This document shows, in pieces, positions 1 to 8,000 of a stretch of 64,000 nt of DNA. The notes under the pieces were generated by a model. That model did not search any database and was not told the origin of the DNA. It saw only the letters and a program-made list of their open reading frames with translations. Position numbers and translations under genes: made by a program. Origin of the DNA: Scytonema millei VB511283. GTDB lineage: Bacteria; Cyanobacteriota; Cyanobacteriia; Cyanobacteriales; Chroococcidiopsidaceae. Within the stretch, counting starts at the first letter, position 1, and every line of letters starts with the position of its first letter. The DNA lies in the NCBI RefSeq assembly GCF_000817735.3, contig NZ_JTJC03000001.1, forward strand, positions 815,710 to 879,709, in the 5' to 3' direction.

Positions 1-383
1 CCGTCGTTTTCACAATTTACTCCATGACAATTACACTTTAACGGTAATTTGCAGAGCTACTACGCAGGTATTTTCTAAATTTTTTGCAACACAATTACTT
101 TTTGGAATCTAGATGCAATATCTAACCAAGGTTAGGTGTACTATAACTGGATTGTTCTCAGATTGAGGAAGATATTTAAGTTTTTTCTGCTCGATCTAAC
201 TGAATCTAACTTTCCTTGTGTTATTTCTTATACTTAGTTAGAGCTAATTCATATAAAACAATCTCTATCAAAAGGTAATTGCGTTTGAAAAGATCGAGCT
301 AGAGACAAGTGGAAAATTCATCAGTTTGCGCTTGCATCGGGTCAAAGGCAAAATTTCTATTTTTCCAGCTCTTAGGCTAGTTA
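1..383. other. AT-rich gap, no gene seen
   Basis: This AT-rich stretch lies downstream of the CheR-PAS gene, which is read leftwards. I see no open frame with a plausible start, no RNA gene and no convincing hairpin terminator. Confidence 0.5.
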
Positions 384-1619
384 TTAACGATCGCTCACAT
401 CAATGAATGTCAAATTGACTCCCAGCAAATGTTGTTTTTGACTGAAAACAGGAACGATGGAAATATCAAAGTAACTTGTACCTTTTAAAGTGTTCCACTC
501 AATATTTTTCAAAGTGATTCGACGACGATTGCGATAAAACGCTTTCATCGAAGTATGGGAACCCAATAGCTTTCCAGGTTCGAGTTCTTCAAAAGGACGG
601 TGATAATTGTTTAGGGTTAATCCGAATAAGATATTTGCCTGCTCGTTGGTAGCGACTAAACGACCATTAACGTCTACTGCTAGTTGAGCCTCATGACTCG
701 TTTCGTAAGCAGTTTGCCAGATGCGAACTTGGTACGTCATGGCATCAAGCGCTTGCTTTTTACTAGATTTGGGGTTGATTAATAGGTGATTGTCCAGTTC
801 TAGATTTAGCCCTTTTGCATAAACGTGATGCTTTAAATTAATCGGCGTAAAAATTTGTCTGTGGTTGACTAATGTTTCTGACTTACCTAAGAAGAGAAAA
901 CCAGTGTTTTTCAGCGCAAAGTGGAAGCGAACAAAGATCGATGCTTGTGTCTCCCCGTTGAAATAAATCAGCACATTCCGACACGATAATAGATCGATTT
1001 TGGACATCGGCGCATTTTTAGCCAGGTTGTGACGACCGAAGACGATCTGGCGGCGCAGTTGTCGGTGAAACACATAACCATTAGGAGTTGGCTCAAAGTA
1101 TTTCTCCAGCAGTTGGGGAGGAATTGATGTAACTTCTTTGGAGTTATAAGTGGCAAGACGCGCTTGTCCAATCGCGGCTTCATCCACATCTGTGGCATAA
1201 AATTGAACTCGCTGCAAACAAGCTTCGATCCCTAAAGCTTCGGCAAACAACATCAGTAGGGTATACACTTCATGTCCAGCAGCACAACCCGCACTCCAGA
1301 CTCGAATTGATTCATCAGGTTGCTTGCTGGCAACGATTTTGGGAACGATCTCATGTGCTAGATAATCCCAAGCATCGCGATCGCGAAAGAAACTAGTAAC
1401 ATTAATCAGAACAGTATCTAAAAGTGCCATCCACTCCTGGTCATGGCTTTGCAAATACTGTAAGTAGTCCTGATAGCTACCAATGTTGATACTCTGCATT
1501 CGCACTCGTAATCGCCGCACCAAGCTAGAGCGTTTATACTCAGTCAAGTCACAACCCCGATTGTGCTTGAGATAATCTAATAACGCTTCAAATTCTGGCT
1601 CGGCTTGGGACAGATTCAT
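384..1619 (-). CDS. CheR-type protein methyltransferase with C-terminal PAS domain
   Basis: A 411-aa protein. Residues about 5-60 match the helical CheR N-domain and about 65-270 the SAM-dependent CheR methyltransferase domain. The SAM-binding stretch reads AGCAAGHEVYT, where the family usually has GC(S/A)TGEE-Y, so one acidic position is His; this may be tolerated or may weaken activity. A 'LLSCRNVLIYF' motif typical of CheR follows. Residues about 300-411 form a PAS fold that ends the protein, with no kinase or GGDEF module attached. CheR enzymes methylate receptor glutamates; fused to PAS they usually work in sensory hybrids rather than classical chemotaxis. The gene is last in a minus-strand run of signalling genes, 47 bp after the 1025-aa kinase, so co-transcription is likely. 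The methylation target is unknown. Confidence 0.85.
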   Translation of the reverse strand: MNLSQAEPEFEALLDYLKHNRGCDLTEYKRSSLVRRLRVRMQSINIGSYQDYLQYLQSHDQEWMALLDTVLINVTSFFRDRDAWDYLAHEIVPKIVASKQPDESIRVWSAGCAAGHEVYTLLMLFAEALGIEACLQRVQFYATDVDEAAIGQARLATYNSKEVTSIPPQLLEKYFEPTPNGYVFHRQLRRQIVFGRHNLAKNAPMSKIDLLSCRNVLIYFNGETQASIFVRFHFALKNTGFLFLGKSETLVNHRQIFTPINLKHHVYAKGLNLELDNHLLINPKSSKKQALDAMTYQVRIWQTAYETSHEAQLAVDVNGRLVATNEQANILFGLTLNNYHRPFEELEPGKLLGSHTSMKAFYRNRRRITLKNIEWNTLKGTSYFDISIVPVFSQKQHLLGVNLTFIDVSDR

Positions 1620-1666
1620 GGAAGGGTTTGAGATTTATTCTCTAACTCCAGCTTATAATGAAGAAT

Positions 1667-4600
1667 TCACCACTCTGGTAAAATTGGTAGCTTAACGGTA
1701 AAGGTTGCACCTTGCCCAACTCCTAAACTGGCGGCGTGGATCGTGCCGTTGTGGAGTTCGACTAGGTGACGGGCGATCGCTAATCCCAGTCCCAATCCCT
1801 TAGCCGAATTTGAACCTTCGGCTTGACTCAAGCGATCGAAAACATGGGGAAGAAATTCAGCAGCAATACCAATACCCGTATCCATAACACGAATTTGGGC
1901 GTAAGAGGCATGAGGATAATTGCCGTCCTCGTCGATCGCTGACAGTTCAACAGTGACGCTGCCTGAATCTGGGGTAAATTTAATTGCGTTGGTCAGGAGA
2001 TTACAGATAACTTGCCCAAGTCGGTCGCCATCGCCCAAAACAATAATATGCGGCTCTCGAACGCTTGGTTTCCATTGTAAATGAATATCTTTAGCGATCG
2101 CCGCAGTCAAGACTGCGGCGATCGCATTCTCAATTACTAATTTTAGTTCGACAGGTTGAAGACTCAAACGCAGTTTACCTGCACTAATGCGGGACATATC
2201 CAGCAAGTCCTGAATTAGCTTGGCTTGCAGTGTGGCGTTACGCTCGATTGTGTCTAGCGACTTCATCAACATGGAGTGATTTGTCGGTGAGCTGCGTAGT
2301 AACCGCGTCCAACCGAGGATGGCAACTAAAGGAGTATTCAGTTCGTGGGAAACGGTTGACAGTAACTCATCCTTCCTGCGACCGATCTCTCTTTCCTGAC
2401 TCAGTGCAATCCTTCGCAGTTGTGCCATCTGGAGATGAGCGTTGACGCGAGACACAAGTTCAGCAGCAGAGAAGGGCTTGATCAGGTAGTCATCCGCCCC
2501 TGCTTCTAGCCCCGACACTACCGACTCTTCGCCTGCACGGGCAGAAAGCAGGATGATGGGAATCTCTCTAGTTTGTGGGTCGGCACGTAATGCTTGGAGC
2601 AACCCAAAGCCGTCTAAGTGGGGCATCATCACATCACTCAGCACCAGGTCTGGGACTTGCGCCCTTGCCGCCACCAGCGCCGCTGCTCCATCCGCAACCG
2701 CTTCAACTTCAAGGTTTTGTTCGCTGAATATTCGCTTGAGATAATCGCGCATATCGGCATTATCATCGACCAGAAGAATGCGAGAAGGAGTGGGAGAGTA
2801 GGGCTGTGGGAGAGTGGGGGAGCAACCGTTCATTCCCCCCTCTCTCCCTCCCCCGATCTCCCCCTCTTCTTGGGGCAACCATCGCTCTGCCTCCTGAACA
2901 TACGGGGCTGCACCGAGTGCTGTTGATGCTATGGTGCGTGTGGCTTGAATACGATCGCTTGGCAAGTGTGCTGTGCCTAATGGAATTGTGACAGTAAAAC
3001 AGCTTCCTACTCTTGGAGTGCTGCTTACCTCTACAGTGCCACCATGCAGTTTAATTAATTCCTGTACCAAAGCTAGTCCGATTCCAGATCCTTCATGAGT
3101 CCTAGCTTTTGCTCCCCGCACTTGATAAAATCGCTCGAACAGATGGGGCAGTTCCTCCGGCTCAATCCCGATGCCTGTATCTTGTATCTGTAGCATCACG
3201 CGATGCCGAAGGCGGTTCGCTTCGCGACCATCGTCATCGATTTTGAGCAGCCTAACGGCGATTTCTCCTTCTAATGTAAACTTAAAGGCGTTTGAGAGCA
3301 AGTTAAGCACAATTTTCTCCCACATTTGGCGATCTACGTATACAGGATCGCCGATCGGCGTACAATCGACCACTAGCCGCAACCCAGAGCGTTCAATGGT
3401 GGAACGAAATACACTTGCTAACTCAGCTGTGAACATTGACAAGTCGGTTGGTTCATAAACTGCTTCCATCCGTCCGGCTTCGATGCGGGAGAAGTCGAGC
3501 AGGGTATTAACCAGTTTCATCAGACGCAAGCTATTGCGGTGAGCGAGTTCCAGGCGGACTCGATGAACAGGGTCGAGGGGGTAGGTGCGATCGCTTAAGG
3601 CATCTTGCAGGGGAGCAAGTAATAGCGTTAGTGGGGTGCGAAATTCATGGCTGACGTTGCTGAAAAAAGTGGTTTTGGCTCGGTCTAATTCTGCCAACGC
3701 TTCAACCCGTTTGCGTTCTTCTTCATAGGCACGGGCATTGGTGAGCGTCGTTATCACTGATTTACCTAGCAACGTATAAAACGTTTGGTAAGCCTCATCC
3801 AACGCTCGCCGAGGACTAACCCCTACAGCAAACACACCCCACGGATGCTCTAACCCTGGCAGGGCGATTGGCACGACAATGGCAGACTTGGGAGTTTCTG
3901 GGTAAGGGCTACACTTGAATGCGCCAAACCGTTGTTCCAATTCATCGATCTGTCGAGTTTGACCGGATGCTCCCTGAACAGTTGGAGACAATTGCGCCAC
4001 TTCTGCAAGTGCCCAAAGTTCTGGCGATGCCTCTAAATCTACGGTCTTTGGGCAAAGCGCACTTTCTAGCTCCAGTCCAGTCACGCTCATTAAATCCGCC
4101 TGTTTGCCGTTCGCATTCAGCTGATAGAACAGCGTGAAGGGCAGATCGAGTTCATGAGCCGCAAGGGCTTGAGCGATCGAGCGACAAGCTTCTTCGATTG
4201 TCTTCGCATCGGCAGTATAATCTGTTACATCACGCAGCACCCTAAGCCGCCGTTCTGCTAGGATTTGCTGAGTCATCTCTGTGACTGGGTGAAACAGTCC
4301 ACCTACACCGCCTGTTTCATCGCGAATGGGGCTAAGGGAGAACGTGAAGAAGGTTTCTTCCAAATAGCCGTTGCGATCTAGGAACATCCGTCGATTTTCC
4401 AGAAAGGCAGTTTCTCCGGCAGTAGCACGCTCATAAGGTTCCCCAATCGCATCCCAGGCAGAGAGCCAGCATTCTTTGTAGTCCTGTCCCATCGAGTGGG
4501 GGTGCTTGTCGCCACAGATGAGCCAATAGCCATCGTTATAAATCTGAACCCGCCCAGGTCCCCAAATGATGTTAATCGGGAAATTTGAGGCAAGACAGAG

Positions 4601-4744
4601 GCTGACCGTCGTTCGCAAACTTTGCGACCAAGATGCAATTGGACCCAAGGGCGTTTTTGACCAGTCCTTAGAACGAATGAGTTTCCCCATTTCACCACTG
4701 CTATTCAGCCAGTCTGTGGCTTGGGATTTTTCGTTCCCGTTCAT
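1667..4744 (-). CDS. Hybrid sensor kinase: PAS, GAF, kinase, receiver, kinase
   Basis: A 1025-aa cytoplasmic hybrid histidine kinase with no clear membrane segment. The N-terminus (about 30-160) is PAS-like, followed by a GAF-like region (about 165-340). The first HisKA box is SNVSHEFRTPLT with phospho-acceptor His366, then an HATPase_c domain to about 600. A receiver domain (about 655-775) has the acidic pair in 'ILLVDDNADMR' and the acceptor Asp in 'VLSDVMMP'. A second HisKA (TVSHELNTPLV, about 800) and HATPase_c finish the protein. The kinase-receiver-kinase order suggests an internal relay ending in a second kinase. The linker before the receiver (about 630-655) is low complexity (Gly/Glu-rich, then Pro/Ser/Thr-rich) and is encoded by intergenic-type simple repeats. 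It shares architecture with the neighbouring 1825-aa kinase, as if the pair arose by duplication. The input signal is unknown. Confidence 0.9.
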   Translation of the reverse strand: MNGNEKSQATDWLNSSGEMGKLIRSKDWSKTPLGPIASWSQSLRTTVSLCLASNFPINIIWGPGRVQIYNDGYWLICGDKHPHSMGQDYKECWLSAWDAIGEPYERATAGETAFLENRRMFLDRNGYLEETFFTFSLSPIRDETGGVGGLFHPVTEMTQQILAERRLRVLRDVTDYTADAKTIEEACRSIAQALAAHELDLPFTLFYQLNANGKQADLMSVTGLELESALCPKTVDLEASPELWALAEVAQLSPTVQGASGQTRQIDELEQRFGAFKCSPYPETPKSAIVVPIALPGLEHPWGVFAVGVSPRRALDEAYQTFYTLLGKSVITTLTNARAYEEERKRVEALAELDRAKTTFFSNVSHEFRTPLTLLLAPLQDALSDRTYPLDPVHRVRLELAHRNSLRLMKLVNTLLDFSRIEAGRMEAVYEPTDLSMFTAELASVFRSTIERSGLRLVVDCTPIGDPVYVDRQMWEKIVLNLLSNAFKFTLEGEIAVRLLKIDDDGREANRLRHRVMLQIQDTGIGIEPEELPHLFERFYQVRGAKARTHEGSGIGLALVQELIKLHGGTVEVSSTPRVGSCFTVTIPLGTAHLPSDRIQATRTIASTALGAAPYVQEAERWLPQEEGEIGGGREGGMNGCSPTLPQPYSPTPSRILLVDDNADMRDYLKRIFSEQNLEVEAVADGAAALVAARAQVPDLVLSDVMMPHLDGFGLLQALRADPQTREIPIILLSARAGEESVVSGLEAGADDYLIKPFSAAELVSRVNAHLQMAQLRRIALSQEREIGRRKDELLSTVSHELNTPLVAILGWTRLLRSSPTNHSMLMKSLDTIERNATLQAKLIQDLLDMSRISAGKLRLSLQPVELKLVIENAIAAVLTAAIAKDIHLQWKPSVREPHIIVLGDGDRLGQVICNLLTNAIKFTPDSGSVTVELSAIDEDGNYPHASYAQIRVMDTGIGIAAEFLPHVFDRLSQAEGSNSAKGLGLGLAIARHLVELHNGTIHAASLGVGQGATFTVKLPILPEW
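2788..2875. repeat. Simple repeat inside kinase linker
   Basis: A G-rich tract of GGGAGAGT/GGGAG-type units followed by a C-rich tract of CTCCC-type units. It resembles the heptamer repeats between genes at 33.2 and 45.1 kb, but here it encodes the Gly/Glu- and Pro/Ser-rich linker just before the receiver domain of the 1025-aa kinase. The frame stays open through it. Confidence 0.6.
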
Positions 4745-5099
4745 ACAATTTCTCGTGCCTTCAACTGAAAACCGACTCCAGGCAAAATTACAAGCCTACC
4801 AGATACATCATCCACTAGGTCTGGTGCTCGTATTACTGATACCCATTTTGTCTATTGCTGGCAAACACATCCAGAGCAAGAGCGGCTTTCTTGCCTTCGG
4901 TTAAGCTGTCTATGTTTCCCAAGGATGGACATTTATTAATGTTTCTCATTTTGCCATTAAGAAAATTCTAAACTATTGCTAAATTGATATACAATGTTGG
5001 CTTGTAAAAAACTGAGATTTTTTTCCCCTGCTCACTGATCAGATCGCCCAGCAAGAATAGCCACCATTGCAATTAACTCCTTGCATGGCACTTATCACT
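4745..5099. other. Gap between two kinase genes, no gene seen
   Basis: The 355 bp between two minus-strand kinases must hold the leader, and possibly a promoter, of the 1025-aa kinase. A short plus-strand frame crossing into the kinase start looks like a shadow. I see no strong hairpin or operator. Confidence 0.4.
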
Positions 5100-8000
5100 C
5101 TACCCTTGCACCGTATTGTTTAATACGTAGGTAGTCATCAACGGCAATTTGACTCTAAACGTTGCTCCGAGTCCAACTCCGTCACTGGTTGCTTCAATTA
5201 TACCTTTATGCAGTTCGACCAGGAGACGAGAGATTGCCAGTCCAATCCCCACTCCTCCAGGTGAATGACGGCTGGGAACTTCAGCTTGAGTGAAGCGATC
5301 GAAGACATAGGGGAGAAAGTCAGGATTGATGCCGATGCCAGTGTCTTCGATTTGAATTTGGGCATAAGAAGAGTGGTGAGTGGTGAATCCTCCCCTGCTC
5401 CCTGCTCCCTGCTCCCTGCTCCCTGCTCTTGTGAGCGAAATCTCTACCCGCCCTCCTTCGGGAGTAAATTTAATCGCATTGGACAGCAAGTTAGTCATAA
5501 TTTGTTTGAGGCGATCGCTTTGTCCTAAAACGAATATCCCCGCGTTAGGGGAAGGCAATGTCTCGATCAATTGAATTGTCTTTGCCTCTGCCGTTGGACG
5601 TAGCTTTGCCACAACTTCTTTTGTCAGAGGAATGAGATCGACTTGTTGAATCTGTAATTGCAACTTTCCAGACAGAAGACTAGAAACATCCAACAAATCT
5701 TTCACTAGTTTTGCTTCAACCGTGGCATTGCGTTCGATCGCCGCTAGCGCGTGAGCTGTTTTAGCTCGATCTAAGGTTTGTGTTTGCAATAAGCGCGCCC
5801 AACCTAGAATCACAGCCAGCGGGGCTTGCAGTTCGTGAGTCACGGTCATGAGAAACTCATCCTTAAAGCGATTGGCGGATTGCTCTTGGCGCAGCCGTGC
5901 TAGTTGTAGATGCGTTTCAACTCGTGCCATCAGTTCGCGAGCAGAAAAGGGTTTGATTAAGTAATCATCCGCTCCCGCTGCCAAGCCTTCGATCGTTGCC
6001 TCTTCTCCCGCTCGTGCTGATAGTAAAATTATCGGAATACTTTTGGTTTGAGGGTCAGCCCGGAGCGCTTGCAGCAATTGCAACCCATCCATTTCTGGCA
6101 TTATCACATCGGTCAGCACCAAGTCTGGAGGCTGTTGCTGGATTTGGGCGAGAGAGATCGCCCCATTCGCGGCTGTCTCCACCTGCCATCGTTGACTCAA
6201 TAGCCGCTTCAGGTAGCCACGCATATCCGCGTTATCATCCACTAGCAGAATACGAGCAGGTGTGCGGGTGTGTGGCTGTGCGGGCGTTGACTCGATCTTC
6301 TCACCTGCCCATCTGTCCATTTGCCCACCTGCTTCTTCGGGTAGCCATCCCAGTGCTTCTTCTACATAGGCAGTTACACCTGTTGTCGTTGAGTCCAAGG
6401 TTTGAGGTGAGCCAATCTGTCCAGGGGGAAGATGGACAAACCCAGTTGGAAGCAACAGCTTAAAGCAACTGCCTTCTCCTTCAACACTGCTGACAGTAAT
6501 CGTACCGCCATGCAGTTTGACTAACTCCTGCACCAGAGACAAGCCAATCCCCGATCCTTCAAAGCTACGCCCGTTTGCCCTTTTCACCTGGTAGAACCGT
6601 TCAAACAAGCGCGGCAGTTCTGCGGCTGGAATACCAATGCCTGTGTCTTGTACGGTTAACTCAACCCAGTTACTAGCCGCTGTCAAGCGAACTGTAATCT
6701 CTCCTGCGAAGGTAAACTTAAACGCATTTGAGAGCAGATTGAGGACGATCTTTTCCCACATTGAGCGATCGATATACACTGGCTCCGGTAGAGGTGGGCA
6801 ATCGATCGCCAGTTGCAAGCCTGCCTGCTCAATGGCTGACTCAAATGAACTCGCCAGTTCTGTCGTTAAGGTTGCGAGATCGGTCGGCTCATACACTGCT
6901 TGAATGCGACCCGCTTCGATGCGGGAAACGTCCAGCAGCGTATTGATGAGTTTGAGCAGCCTCATCGCGTTGCGCTGCGCCAGTTCTAGTTGCGATCGCT
7001 GTGCGGGACTGGGGGGATGTGTCAGATCGCTCAATGTCTCTTGAATCGAACTCAGCAACAGGGTCAGAGGAGTGCGAAACTCATGACTCACATTACTGAA
7101 AAATGCCTGCATCGCTTCTTGGGCGCGGTTGCGATCGTTTTCGGCTCGCTTCCGTTCCGTGATGTCGGTGAACAGCACCGCGACGCGGCGGCTTCCCAGA
7201 TCGCCCAGCCGAAAGATGTTGAGGTCGAAGACCCGGTTTAGGGTTTCTTCTACCTCCTCGACGCGCACCGACTCGCCCGTCTCGGCTACCTGACCGTAGA
7301 TCGCCGCCCATCGCGCGTTTGGCGTGCCGAGGATCTGGGTCGCCGTTCGATCGACTGGGTACTCCATCCCAGTGTGCTGCATGAAGGCAGGGTTCACCTC
7401 TAGGAAGAGAAAGTCGCTCCACCCACCCGCCTCGTCGGGGATGACTTCGACAACCGCGTAAGCCTCGTCCATCGAGTTGAACAGCGATCGGTATTTTTCT
7501 TCCGAGACGCGCAGGGCTGCTTCGGCACGGGCGCGTTCCAGGCGTATCCAGATGCGTGCCGTCAGTTCCCGCAGCAACTCGATTTCGTCGGCGCGCCAGT
7601 CACGCGGTTTGGAATCGAGCAGACTGAAATAGAAACGCCACTTGTCCTGACGGATGAGCGGCACGCCGACGAACGCGCCTACGCCCAGCGCGGCATAACG
7701 CTCTGCGTCAACCTGCTCGTCTTTCGCGGTATCGCGGACGACGGCGATTTCTCCGGCACGGTGGAGAAGTTCAAATTCCGGCGAGAAATAGTCTTTTGTC
7801 GCGTAAGAGCCTTTCAGGTCCGGCAAATCCGGCTGATACCATTCGTGGCTGACGCGACCCGTCTGTTGGTCTTCGCTGATTTCGGCGAAAATGACGCGGG
7901 CGACGTTGAAATGCCCGCCGATTTTCGCGCCGATCGCATCCATCGTTGCGTCAATGTTCGTCAGCCGCGCAAGATCTTGACTGACTTCGGCTAAAAAGGC

